DNA from: an uncultured Eubacteriales bacterium
Lineage (GTDB): Bacteria > Bacillota > Clostridia > Oscillospirales > Oscillospiraceae
DNA: 64,000 nucleotides
Reading direction: 5' to 3'
Assembly (NCBI GenBank): GCA_949283375.1
Contig: CASDSM010000028.1
Location: 24,949-88,948 of the forward strand
A program made the position numbers and the translations under genes. Positions within the stretch are counted from its first letter, which is position 1. Each line of letters opens with the position of its first letter. The notes under the pieces were generated by a model. The model did no database searches. It was not told the DNA's origin and was given only the letters and a program-made list of their open reading frames with translations. Below are positions 50,858-59,524 of this stretch, one piece after another.

Positions 50858-50882
50858 TCAAAGCGGGCATGGCCCGTTTTGA
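50858..50882 (+). terminator. Terminator after galE
   Basis: TCAAAGCGGGC and GCCCGTTTTGA form an 11-bp stem (one G-T pair) around an ATG loop; the T-run is inside the 3' arm. Confidence 0.65.
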
Positions 50883-50886
50883 TAGA

Positions 50887-51052
50887 TGCGGATCAGGCGA
50901 TATGCCCCGCCCCGGCTTCCTCTCCGGGCAGAATAGGAGGACCTGCGGATCAGGCAATATGCCCCGCCCCGGCTTCCTCCCCGGGCAGAATAGGAGGACC
51001 TGCGGATCAGGCGATATGCCCCGCCTCGGGCGTTCTCCCCGTGTCAAAATAG
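50887..51052. repeat. 57-bp tandem repeat (two full copies, one degenerate)
   Basis: The unit begins TGCGGATCAGGCGATATGCC and ends AGAATAGGAGGACC. Copies start at 50887, 50944 and 51001; copies 1 and 2 differ at only two or three bases, and copy 3 diverges in its second half. Period 57 is a multiple of three and one frame is open across it (a 19-residue unit around MPRPGFL), but that frame runs through the tRNA gene, so I treat the repeat as non-coding. It lies between galE and tRNA-Leu. Confidence 0.8.
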
Positions 51053-51103
51053 AGAGCACAGCGGCCCGGGCGGGAGCTTTCCGCCCGGACCGCGCGGATT
51101 TTC

Positions 51104-51185
51104 GCGGGCATGATGGAATTGGCAGACATGCGAGATTTAGGTTCTCGTGGAGCGATCCGTCGGGGTTCGAGTCCCCGTGCCCGCA
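51104..51185 (+). tRNA. tRNA-Leu (anticodon TAG)
   Basis: The acceptor arm GCGGGCA pairs with TGCCCGC; the D-arm region is TGATGGAATTGGCAGACA; the anticodon stem is CGAGA/TCTCG with loop TTTAGGT, giving anticodon TAG (reads CUA and probably other CUN leucine codons). A variable arm (GGAGCGATCC) fits a class II tRNA, and the T-arm is GGGGTTCGAGTCCCC. CCA is not encoded (the next bases are GCA). A terminator follows at 51241. Confidence 0.95.
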
Positions 51186-51240
51186 GCACACAGCAGAGAG
51201 AGCGCAGACGGTGAAACAACTGCGCTGCGCGCTTTTCAAG

Positions 51241-51291
51241 CGCCGGACGCCGGCCAGCCCCCGAGAGGGTGTGCCGGCGTCCGGCGTTTTT
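51241..51291 (+). terminator. Terminator after tRNA-Leu
   Basis: CGCCGGACGCCGGC (51241-51254) pairs perfectly with GCCGGCGTCCGGCG (51273-51286) and is followed by TTTTT. Confidence 0.92.
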
Positions 51292-51310
51292 GATGCCCGG
51301 CCGTCTGCGC

Positions 51311-51340
51311 TTGACAGCATGGGCGGGGGAGAGGTACAAT
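51311..51340 (+). promoter_or_regulatory. Promoter of the CDP-glycerol transferase pair
   Basis: Perfect TTGACA (51311-51316), an 18-base spacer and TACAAT (51335-51340), 38 bases before the start at 51379. Confidence 0.8.
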
Positions 51341-51378
51341 GTTCCGTAACTAACGCTGTCGGGAGGGAGGAGTGCGGT

Positions 51379-52641
51379 ATGCCCGGCTGGAAGAAGGCCG
51401 CCTATGACCTGATCAAACGCCATCCCTTCCTGCGCCTTCAGGTGCGCCGCCTGCTGGGGGCGGCAAAGAGGGTGCGCTACCGCCTGCGCGCCGCCGGCGT
51501 GCCGGTGGAAAAGCGGACGGTGCTCTTCTGCTCCTACCACGGGGCACACTGCACCTGCAGCCCCAGGGCGATCTATGACGAGATGGCGGGGGATGCGGCA
51601 TACCGGGATTACAGCTTTCTCTGGGCGGTGCGGGACCCGGCCGCACATCCCGACCTCGCCGCCGCCCCGCGTACTGAACTGGTGCGCTTCGGAGGGGCGG
51701 ACTTTGAGCGCGCGATGGCGCGCGCGGGGACCTGGGTGTTCAACTCCACCCTCCCGGAGCATATCTTTCCCCGGCGGGGCCAGCGCTGCCTCCAGTGCTG
51801 GCACGGCACCCCGCTCAAGCGCCTCGGCTTTGACATCGCAGACGACGGCAACGCGATGAACGCCCCGGCGGAGATCCGCCGCCGCTACCGGCTGGAGGCG
51901 GAGAAGCTGACGTGGTTCCTCTCCCCGTCCCCCTTTGCCAGCGCCTGCTTCCGCTCGGCCTGGCCGCTGGAGGCGTGCGGCGTCCGGGTGCTGGAGGCGG
52001 GCTATCCTCGCAACGACCGCCTCGCCCGCGCGACGGAGGCGGACCGCAAAGCAGCACGCGCCGTCCTCGGCCTCCCGGACGGGGTGCGGGCGGTGCTCTA
52101 CGCGCCCACCTTCCGCGACGACGAGCACATCTCCGGAGAGGGCTATGCCTGCCGCCCGGCGGTGGACTTCGCCCGGCTGCGCGGGGCGCTGGGGGAGGGG
52201 TACGTCATCCTCTTCCGGGCGCACTATCTGGTCGCCTCCGCCTTTGACTTTGACGCCCTGGGCGGCTTCGTGCGCGACGTGTCCGGCGTGGAGGAGATCA
52301 ACGACCTCTATCTCGCCGCCGACCTGCTGGTGACGGACTACTCGAGCACGATGTTCGACTATGCCGTGCTCCGGCGGCCCATCCTGTTTTATATGTACGA
52401 TCTGGAGCGCTACCGCGACCGGCTGCGCGGCTTCTACTTCGACCCGGAGGAGCTGCCCGGGCGCATCCTCCGCCGGGAGGAGGACCTCGGGTCCGCCATC
52501 CGGGCGGCGGAGAGATTCCGCTGGACGGAGGAGTGGGAGGCGTTTCGCCGGCGCTTTGCCCCGCTGGAGGACGGACATGCCGCCCGGCGGGTGCTCCGCG
52601 CCGTGTTTGGAGAGGAGAGAGACCATGAGCTGGAGAGATAA
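51379..52641 (+). CDS. CDP-glycerol:poly(glycerophosphate) glycerophosphotransferase-like protein (TagB/TagF type)
   Basis: A 420-residue protein. The ATG at 51379 follows GGGAGGGAGGAGTGCGG; the frame opens far upstream (50848) but passes through the tRNA. It is a GT-B-like polyol-phosphate transferase: CSYHGAHCTCSPRAIYDEM near 50, QCWHGTPLKRLGFDI near 140 (first catalytic His block), VLYAPTFRDDEH near 240 and LVTDYSSTMFDYAVLRRPIL near 320 are the signature blocks. The family links glycerol- or ribitol-phosphate from CDP-polyol onto teichoic-acid-type or capsular polymers at the inner face of the membrane; there is no signal peptide. A second paralogue overlaps its end by 17 bases. Confidence 0.92.
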   Translation: MPGWKKAAYDLIKRHPFLRLQVRRLLGAAKRVRYRLRAAGVPVEKRTVLFCSYHGAHCTCSPRAIYDEMAGDAAYRDYSFLWAVRDPAAHPDLAAAPRTELVRFGGADFERAMARAGTWVFNSTLPEHIFPRRGQRCLQCWHGTPLKRLGFDIADDGNAMNAPAEIRRRYRLEAEKLTWFLSPSPFASACFRSAWPLEACGVRVLEAGYPRNDRLARATEADRKAARAVLGLPDGVRAVLYAPTFRDDEHISGEGYACRPAVDFARLRGALGEGYVILFRAHYLVASAFDFDALGGFVRDVSGVEEINDLYLAADLLVTDYSSTMFDYAVLRRPILFYMYDLERYRDRLRGFYFDPEELPGRILRREEDLGSAIRAAERFRWTEEWEAFRRRFAPLEDGHAARRVLRAVFGEERDHELER

Positions 52642-53893
52642 GCTGCGCGCCCGCCGCGAGAGCGCGCCGGTGAAGCTGCTCTACGCCGCCTATGCGCGGG
52701 CCGTCCGCCTGCTCTACCGGGTGGAGCGGCGCACGGCGCCGCTGGAGGAGAAGCTGGTGCTCTTTGAGGCGTTTCAGGGCCGGCAGTACACCTGCAGCCC
52801 CAAGGCCCTCTATGAGCAGATGCTCCGGGAGGAGCGCTTTGCGGACTACCGCTTCCTCTGGGCCTTCACCGAGGAGGCCGAGCGGCGCAACCCGATGCCG
52901 GACGCGCGCACGGGCGTGGTGCGCTATAACTCCCGGGCCCACAAGCGTGCCTGCGCCCGGGCGGGGACCATCATCACCAACTCCATGCCCCTCGGCTTCT
53001 TCCAGCCGCGGCGCGGGCAGCGCCTGGTGGAGACCTGGCACGGCACCCCGCTCAAGCGCCTGGGCTGCGACATCGAGGTGGACAGCAATGCGGTCAACAC
53101 CGCCGGGGAGATCCACGCGCGCTACCGCGATCGGGTGCAGAAGATCTCCGTCCTCCTCTCCCCCTCCGACTTCTACACGGAGAAGCTCACCTCCGCCTTC
53201 GACCTCCGGGGCGCGGGCAGAGAGGTGCGCATCGTGCAGGAGGGCTATCCGAGAAACGACTTCCTCGCCCGCTGCACCCCGGAGGAGGCGGCGGATATCC
53301 GGGCCCGCCTGGGCGTCCCGGCGGGGAAGAAGGTGATCCTCTACGCCCCCACCTTCCGCGACGATGAGAAGCTGGAGAAGGCCTACAGCTACGGCTTCAC
53401 CCTCCAGATGGACTTTGACCACCTGCTTGAGACGCTGGGGGAGGACTATGTGATCCTCTTCCGCCCGCACTACTTCGTCGCCAGCCAGTTTGACTTTGCG
53501 CGCTATGCCGGCCGGGTGATCAACGCGGCTGGGGTGGACGACGTGAACTGGCTGTATGTGATCAGCGATCTGCTCATCACCGACTACTCCAGCGTCTTCT
53601 TTGACTACGCCATCCTCCGCCGCCCCATCCTGCTCTATATGTACGACCTGGAGCGCTATCAGGGCCAGCTGCGCGACTTTTACATCGACCTCGCCGCGCT
53701 GCCCTTTCCCATCGTGCGCACCCAGGAGGCGCTCGAGCAGGCCATCCTGGACCAGTTTTCCGGCGGCTTTTCCTATGGGGAGGCCTACCGCCGCTTCAAC
53801 GAGACCTATACCCCCCGCGACGACGGCGGGGCGGCCCGGAGGGTGCTCGAGGCGCTTTTTCCCATCGAAGGAAACGAAACGGATACGAAATAA
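52625..53893 (+). CDS. Second CDP-glycerol glycerophosphotransferase-like protein
   Basis: A 422-residue paralogue of the gene upstream, starting inside its end (17-base overlap) behind GAGAGGAGAGAGACC; earlier in-frame starts lie within the upstream gene. The same blocks appear: FEAFQGRQYTCSPKALYEQM near 50, ETWHGTPLKRLGCDIEVDSN near 137, ILYAPTFRDDEKLEKAYSY near 238 and LITDYSSVFFDYAILRRPIL near 318. The arrangement suggests two sequential transfers (for instance a primer and a polymerising or branching step) on one surface polymer. The actual acceptor and donor are unknown. There is no signal peptide; it is likely peripheral to the membrane. Confidence 0.92.
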   Translation: MSWRDKLRARRESAPVKLLYAAYARAVRLLYRVERRTAPLEEKLVLFEAFQGRQYTCSPKALYEQMLREERFADYRFLWAFTEEAERRNPMPDARTGVVRYNSRAHKRACARAGTIITNSMPLGFFQPRRGQRLVETWHGTPLKRLGCDIEVDSNAVNTAGEIHARYRDRVQKISVLLSPSDFYTEKLTSAFDLRGAGREVRIVQEGYPRNDFLARCTPEEAADIRARLGVPAGKKVILYAPTFRDDEKLEKAYSYGFTLQMDFDHLLETLGEDYVILFRPHYFVASQFDFARYAGRVINAAGVDDVNWLYVISDLLITDYSSVFFDYAILRRPILLYMYDLERYQGQLRDFYIDLAALPFPIVRTQEALEQAILDQFSGGFSYGEAYRRFNETYTPRDDGGAARRVLEALFPIEGNETDTK

Positions 53894-53936
53894 AGAAAAA
53901 TAAAGAAAAATGCGCTGAAAAATGCGGCATGTTTTC

Positions 53937-53965
53937 TTGCCATACGCCGGGAAAGCAGATATAAT
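53937..53965 (+). promoter_or_regulatory. Promoter of tatD
   Basis: TTGCCA (53937-53942), a 17-base spacer and a perfect TATAAT (53960-53965), 62 bases before the start. Confidence 0.8.
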
Positions 53966-54027
53966 AGAGAGGCCCCGGCCCCTCCTGACGGGGAGGGACT
54001 GCCAATGCACAGGAGGGCGGAAGACAG

Positions 54028-54807
54028 ATGTATTTTGATACCCATGCCCACTATGACAGCCGCGCCTTTGACCACGACCGGGACGAGCTGCTCGCCTCCC
54101 TGCCGGAGCACGGCGTGGAGCTGGCGCTCAACCCCGGCTGCGACTGGGACAGCTCCTGCCGGGCGGTGGAGTATGCCCACCGGTTTGGACATGTCTACGC
54201 CGCCGTCGGCTTCCATCCCTCCGACATCGAGCGCCTGGACGAGGAGATGCTCGGCCGCCTGCGCACGCTGGCGCAGGATGAGCGGGTGCGCGCGATCGGT
54301 GAGATCGGGCTGGACTACTACTGGGAGTCCTACGCCAGCCACGACTGGCAGAAGGAGGGCCTGCGCCGGCAGATGGCGCTGGCCGAAGAGCTCGGCCTTC
54401 CGGTGATCTTCCATGACCGGGAGGCGCACGCCGACGCGATGGAGATCGTCCGGGCCTTTCCCGCCGTGCGCGGCGTGTTCCACTGCTACTCCGGTGGGGT
54501 GGAGCAGGCGCGCGAGCTGGTGGACCGGGGGTGGATGATCTCGTTCACCGGGGCGCTCACCTTCCCCAACGCCCGGCGCGCCCCCGAGGTGGCCGCCGCC
54601 CTGCCGCGCGAGTCGGTCATGATCGAGACGGACGCCCCCTATCAGCTCCCCTACCCCCGCACGGCGGAGGATAAGCGCCGCCGGCGCAACTCCTCCCTGC
54701 GCGTCTGGCAGGTGGCCGCGCGCCTGGCGGAGATCTGGGGCGTCAGCCTGGAGGAGGCGGCCGCCATCACGACGGAAAACGGCAGGCGCTTTTTCCGCAT
54801 CCCATAA
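54028..54807 (+). CDS. tatD: TatD-family metal-dependent DNase
   Basis: A 259-residue TIM-barrel hydrolase; ATG 54028 follows AGGAGGGCGGAAGACAG. Metal ligands are all visible: DTHAHYD at residues 4-10, IGEIGLDYYW (Glu near 93), IFHDREAH near 130, FHCYSGG near 155 and MIETDAPYQLPY near 203. TatD proteins are 3'-5' exonucleases acting on single-stranded or damaged DNA; relatives also have D-aminoacyl-tRNA deacylase-like roles. It has its own promoter, and the large L,D-transpeptidase gene begins 75 bases after its stop. Confidence 0.93.
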   Translation: MYFDTHAHYDSRAFDHDRDELLASLPEHGVELALNPGCDWDSSCRAVEYAHRFGHVYAAVGFHPSDIERLDEEMLGRLRTLAQDERVRAIGEIGLDYYWESYASHDWQKEGLRRQMALAEELGLPVIFHDREAHADAMEIVRAFPAVRGVFHCYSGGVEQARELVDRGWMISFTGALTFPNARRAPEVAAALPRESVMIETDAPYQLPYPRTAEDKRRRRNSSLRVWQVAARLAEIWGVSLEEAAAITTENGRRFFRIP

Positions 54808-54882
54808 AAGGTTCCGCGGCTCCCCGCCGCGTCCCTGCTGCAAGTTCCAGCTCAAGACGAGAATGAAAAGGAAGTGTTGCTA

Positions 54883-57800
54883 GTGAAACATCCCATTTTG
54901 ACCCGCTCCGTCAGCCTGCTGCTGGCGCTGGTCATGCTGTTGGCGTTCCCCGCCGCTGCGCTGGAGCAGGCCGATGTGTCCGGCGAAGCGCCGGGGACGG
55001 CCGCTGAGGCGTCGGAGCAGACCGCCGGCCAGGACCAGGAGGCGGAGCCGTATCTCGATGAGGACGGCAATTTCAACGCGCCGAAGAAGCTGACGGTCTA
55101 CTACACCGCCCGGCTGGACGGCTCTGAAACGGCGGATATGATGCCGGTGAGCACCTATACCGGCGTGGCCGCGTTCTTTGACTATGCGCAGGATGAGGAG
55201 CTGGAGACGCCTTACTTCTTCTACTATGAGAATGGCCGCCTCCAGGACGACGAGGCGTGCACGGTCCAGTCCAGCGCCTATCTGAAGCTGACTGCCCCGC
55301 ACGAAGAGGCGGAGGACGCCTACTACGCCGAGGAGGTCTATGTGGACGGGGAGAGCGACGAGCCGGCTACCTATACCTTCTCCTTCAACCGCGCCGATGG
55401 CGGTGAGAACGGACCGGTCCTCCAGGAGGAGCCGTCTGACAGCGCCCTGAGCGATGGGGCGGAGCCTCAGACGCAGGAGGAGCCGACGCCCAACACCCTG
55501 ACCAGCGAGCCGGAGGCGCAGGAGGAGAGCGCCGCCGCGCCGTCGGGCCTCACCCTGAGCCAGGAGGAGGACGGCTCCACGCCCACCCTGAGCTGGAGCG
55601 CGGTCTCCGGCGCGGAGCGCTACCACATTTACCGCCGGACGAACGGCGGCGCGTGGGCGGAGCTTGCGCGCACAGAGGACACTTCCTATACGGACAAGAG
55701 CACGCTCGCCTCGGGCGTGACCTATACCTATGATGTCCGCGCCGCGTATGACGGCGGTGAGCTCAGCCCGGAGGGGGAGAGCACCGTCAGCTACCGGCTG
55801 CACCCCGTCCCCACCGTGACGCTCAAGTCGATCGCCGGCGGGATGCGGGTGACCTGGACGAGAGACAGCGCCGCCACGGGCTACCGCGTCTACCGGAACG
55901 CCGGCAGCGGCTGGCAGGCGGTCGCGGACCTGGAGGCCTCTGTCAGCACCTACCTGGATGAAGGGGCGAAGAACAACCAGAAGAACGCCTACTGCGTCCG
56001 CGCCTATTACGGCGAAGCGGGCCTCTCCGGCCGGGAGGACCTGACGGAGAACGTCTGGAGCGGGTTCAAGTCCGCAGAGCTGTACTATCTGACCGCCCCG
56101 GCGCTCAGGAATGTCAGCACCGGCAACAGCGGCATGAACGTCCAGTGGACCAAGGTGGACGGGGCGGTGAACTACAGCGTCTGGCGCAAGACCTCGCCGG
56201 CGAGCAGCTGGACCCGTCTGGGCCATACGTCCTCGACCAGCTTCACCGACAAGACGGCGAAGGAGGGCACTGCCTACTACTATACTGTCGTGGCGCACGC
56301 CTCTGCGGGCAGCAGCCATTTCTATGAGAACGCCACCGGCTATGTCCTGCACGGCGCCCCTGTGGTGACGGCGGGGAGAAAAGGCGCCGGCGTGTCCGTG
56401 AAATGGACCCTCGACCCCGATGCGACGGGCTACTTCATCTTCCGCCGCGTTGGCAGCACCTGGAAGCAGATCGCCCGCGCGGAAGCGGGAGTCTCCTCCT
56501 ATCAGGACGATGAGCCGACGGTCGGCACGAACTACTACACGGTGCGCGCCTACTACGGTGACCTCCCGATCGGGGAGGCCAGCCTGAACGGCAGCAACGA
56601 CTGGGGCGCCTATAAGAGCTCGGCGGGCTGCGTCTATTATGCGGTGCCGCATCTCGGCACCCCGTACAACACGGACACCGGAATCACTGTCACCTGGCAG
56701 AAGACGTCCGGCGCGGCCGGCTATACCGTCTTCCGCAAGACGGAGAGCACGGCCTGGAAGCAGATCAAGAGGATCCACAACGGCAGCACGACCAGCTATC
56801 TGGACACCACCGCCGCAGAGGGAGTGGATTACTACTACACCGTCTGCGCCTTCTATGAGGCCGGCGGAAAGCAGCAGGGCGGCTTTGAGACGCCGGAGGA
56901 GAGCGTCCGCCGCTATCCGGACCCCACCGTTTCCGCCAGCGCCGTCTCCGGCGGGATCAAGCTCACCTGGAAGACGGACAGCAGCGCGGACGGCTATCGC
57001 GTGTGGCGCAAGGCGGACGGCGGAGGCTGGATCGCCCTGACCAATCTCGCTGCGGGCACGTCGAGCTATCTGGATACCAAGGTCACCGGCGGCGCGCGGT
57101 ACACCTATACGGTGCGCGCCTACTACGGCGGTTCGCGGCCCAACTCGGTCTCCTACAACGCCGCGAGCGGCCTGTGGAGCGGCGGGACCCGGTTTGGCAG
57201 CGTCTGCTACCTGGACACCCCTGAGATCGGCGCGATCAGAAGCGTCGGCAACGGCGTGGAGGTAAACTGGACCACGGTGAGCGGGGCGACCGGCTATGTG
57301 GTCTACCGCAGGACGTCTCCCAGCAGCAACTGGAGCTGGAAGGCCACGCTGACCGGCCAGCAGATCTCCAGCTATGTGGACACCGCCGTTTCGAACAACA
57401 CGACCTATTACTACACCGTGCGGGCGTTCAACAAGAGCGCATCGCTGAACAACTGGGGCGACTTTGAGCGCACGGCCCCCGGTGTGGTTTACCACGCCGC
57501 GCCCACGGCGAGCATAACCATCGTCGAAGGCGGCTTCCGGCTGTCCTGGACGAAGGATGCCGCCGCGACCGGCTACCGCATCTACCGCCAGACGGGCAGC
57601 ACGGGCACGATGACCCTGATGGCCAACTGCTCTGCCGGGACCACCAGCTATACGGACACCTCTGTGGCGAGCAACACGACCTACAGCTACAGGGTCCTCG
57701 CCTACTACGGCAGCGGGGCGATCGCCTCCGCCAGCGAGAGCGAGTCCTCGGACTGGAGCGTCTGCAAGGACATCACTTACACCTACTTTGACGCCCCCGA

Positions 57801-59151
57801 GATGACCAGCCTCGTCAGCTCAGCCAGCGGCCTGAAGCTGACGTGGAAGAAGGTGAGCGGCGCGGCGGGCTATAAGGTCTACCGCAAGACCTCCGCCACG
57901 GCCGCCTGGCGTGAGATCGCGACCATCTCCAGCGGCGCGACCGAGGCCTATGTGGACACCGGCTCGGCCAAGCTGGCCTCCGGCACCACGGTCTACTACA
58001 CCGTGCGCGCGACCGGCGCGGACCGGGTGTCGATGGGCGACTTTGACCGGAACGGTCAGATCGGCATCTATCTGGCCACCCCGGAGCTCGACAATGTGAA
58101 GGTGAGCAATTCTGGGGCATCGCTGACGTGGAAGACGGTCGGCGGCGCGCAGGAATATGTGATCTACCGCCGGACGGAGAACGGCTCCTGGCAGAGACTG
58201 AGCACGAGCAAGAGCGCGAGCTACCTCGACACCTCCGTGAAGAGCAACGCCACCAACTATTTCTACACCGTCCGGGCCACCTGCACTGCCACGGTGGACG
58301 GCAGGAAGATCAACGCGATGGGCTACTACGACCTCGACGGCGTCACCTTCGGCATCGAGCTGGGCGCCAACGGCTGGGTGAGCAGGAACGGCAATACCTA
58401 TTACGGCGAGAACGGCTATGCCCTCACCGGCTGGCAGTACCTCAGCCGCAACGGCGGGACGTATAAGTATTACTTCGATCTCAAGACCGGCGCGCTGGTG
58501 ACCAACCTCTACTCCTATTTCGGCAAGAGCTACCGCGAGCTGGAGACGAAGGTGACGGTCAACCTCACCAGCCAGAGCAGCAACCCCGGCCAGATCGCGA
58601 TCTATGCCTATAACGGCGAGACCAAGAAATTCGATATCCCGCTGGCGACCTTCCGCTGCATCGGTAGCCTGTCCACCACCTTTGCCCGCGGCTACAGCGG
58701 CTATCTGAGAAAGGGCAGCTCCTCCCGCTGGATCTCCCTGACGGACGGCGGCCAGGCGGAGCAGTACGGCACCTACATCCATGGCACGCCGGCATGGTTC
58801 CACTCCGCGCTCTATCATTCGAGGAATATCCGCAACTTCTATGCCTACACCTATAACTCTTTGATCTCCAACAACAACAGCTCGCTGGGCTGCATCCGGC
58901 TGCAGTGCATCTATGCCTACCTGATCTCCGATATCATGAAGAACGGCTATGGCAAGAGCCACAACGTCTCCGTGCAGCTCTACAAGAACAACTCGAGCAA
59001 GGGTCCCTTCGGCGTGCCGCAGGTGAAGCGGATCTCCAACTCGAGCAAGTACGACCCGACCGATCCCGCCATCACCGGAAAGTTCTTCTACGACACCACC
59101 GTGCTGAGCGTCAGCTCCAAGGCGGGCGCGGACGACTGGTGCAGCTACTGA
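54883..59151 (+). CDS. Secreted protein with ten FnIII-like repeats and a C-terminal L,D-transpeptidase (YkuD) domain
   Basis: A 1422-residue protein. I chose the GTG at 54883 (AAAAGGA 10-16 bases upstream); GTG 54874 would put the site on top of the start. Order: signal peptide (ILTRSVSLLLALVMLLAFP, cleavage near AAA-LEQ), an acidic linker (about 25-215), ten ~95-residue FnIII-like repeats (about 220-1150) each with a 'ATGYRVYRK...Y(V/L)DT...YYYTVRAYYG' pattern, a cell-wall-binding-like repeat (about 1160-1206, GWVSRNGNTYYGENG), then YkuD (about 1206-1375) with IHGTPAW (His1300) and SLGCIRLQ (Cys1337). Such enzymes form 3-3 cross-links or anchor proteins. The usual SHGC reads SLGC here. Upstream is tatD; an amidase follows. 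Confidence 0.9.
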   Translation: MKHPILTRSVSLLLALVMLLAFPAAALEQADVSGEAPGTAAEASEQTAGQDQEAEPYLDEDGNFNAPKKLTVYYTARLDGSETADMMPVSTYTGVAAFFDYAQDEELETPYFFYYENGRLQDDEACTVQSSAYLKLTAPHEEAEDAYYAEEVYVDGESDEPATYTFSFNRADGGENGPVLQEEPSDSALSDGAEPQTQEEPTPNTLTSEPEAQEESAAAPSGLTLSQEEDGSTPTLSWSAVSGAERYHIYRRTNGGAWAELARTEDTSYTDKSTLASGVTYTYDVRAAYDGGELSPEGESTVSYRLHPVPTVTLKSIAGGMRVTWTRDSAATGYRVYRNAGSGWQAVADLEASVSTYLDEGAKNNQKNAYCVRAYYGEAGLSGREDLTENVWSGFKSAELYYLTAPALRNVSTGNSGMNVQWTKVDGAVNYSVWRKTSPASSWTRLGHTSSTSFTDKTAKEGTAYYYTVVAHASAGSSHFYENATGYVLHGAPVVTAGRKGAGVSVKWTLDPDATGYFIFRRVGSTWKQIARAEAGVSSYQDDEPTVGTNYYTVRAYYGDLPIGEASLNGSNDWGAYKSSAGCVYYAVPHLGTPYNTDTGITVTWQKTSGAAGYTVFRKTESTAWKQIKRIHNGSTTSYLDTTAAEGVDYYYTVCAFYEAGGKQQGGFETPEESVRRYPDPTVSASAVSGGIKLTWKTDSSADGYRVWRKADGGGWIALTNLAAGTSSYLDTKVTGGARYTYTVRAYYGGSRPNSVSYNAASGLWSGGTRFGSVCYLDTPEIGAIRSVGNGVEVNWTTVSGATGYVVYRRTSPSSNWSWKATLTGQQISSYVDTAVSNNTTYYYTVRAFNKSASLNNWGDFERTAPGVVYHAAPTASITIVEGGFRLSWTKDAAATGYRIYRQTGSTGTMTLMANCSAGTTSYTDTSVASNTTYSYRVLAYYGSGAIASASESESSDWSVCKDITYTYFDAPEMTSLVSSASGLKLTWKKVSGAAGYKVYRKTSATAAWREIATISSGATEAYVDTGSAKLASGTTVYYTVRATGADRVSMGDFDRNGQIGIYLATPELDNVKVSNSGASLTWKTVGGAQEYVIYRRTENGSWQRLSTSKSASYLDTSVKSNATNYFYTVRATCTATVDGRKINAMGYYDLDGVTFGIELGANGWVSRNGNTYYGENGYALTGWQYLSRNGGTYKYYFDLKTGALVTNLYSYFGKSYRELETKVTVNLTSQSSNPGQIAIYAYNGETKKFDIPLATFRCIGSLSTTFARGYSGYLRKGSSSRWISLTDGGQAEQYGTYIHGTPAWFHSALYHSRNIRNFYAYTYNSLISNNNSSLGCIRLQCIYAYLISDIMKNGYGKSHNVSVQLYKNNSSKGPFGVPQVKRISNSSKYDPTDPAITGKFFYDTTVLSVSSKAGADDWCSY

Positions 59152-59194
59152 TCTGCGCCTGACAGGTCCCTGACCGGACCGTCTGCCGGACAAA

Positions 59195-59460
59195 CACCCC
59201 TGCCCGCCCGGGCAGGGGTGAGACTGTCAAAAAAGTCTTTTCGACAGCCTTCCAAGCAAATGCAAGCATTTGCTTGGAGTTTGCAGTCCCACTGCGCGCA
59301 CGGCTTTTTGTTCCAAAAAGCCGCACACTTGCGGGACTATCAGTATTTTTGGCCCGGTACATGCCCGTGCCAAAAATGAATTGCACCCTATTTGGCCCTG
59401 CGGGCCAAACTCGGTGGGACCTTTTTTGACACTCTGCCCCTGCCCGCCCGGGCAGGGGTG
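59195..59460. repeat. Hairpin-flanked structured element B (216-bp core between duplicated palindromes)
   Basis: A palindrome centred on CTGCCCGCCCGGGCAG occurs at 59195-59220 and, as a 24-base identical copy, at 59437-59460. The 216-bp core starts AGACTGTCAAAAAAGTC and ends GACCTTTTTTGACACTCTG, near-terminal inverted repeats. Inside are several hairpins: CCAAGCAAATG/CATTTGCTTGG (59251-59276), CGGCTTTTTG/CAAAAAGCCG (59300-59323) and TTTTTGGC/GCCAAAAA. There is no convincing reading frame. It fills the gap between the L,D-transpeptidase and the amidase and matches the architecture of element A at 31519. Confidence 0.75.
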
Positions 59461-59524
59461 TTGCTCCAGATGGCGCGGCGCAAGACCGTTCGACACATCC
59501 CCGGAAGAGAAAGAGGAGGTCAGT

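Noticed and set aside
50887-51052. CRISPR-like array
   Set aside because: The repeats are directly tandem with no unique spacers and there are no cas genes.
50848-51378. N-terminal extension of the first CDP-glycerol transferase
   Set aside because: The extension translates a tandem repeat, a tRNA gene and a terminator; the ATG at 51379 has a clear ribosome site and promoter.
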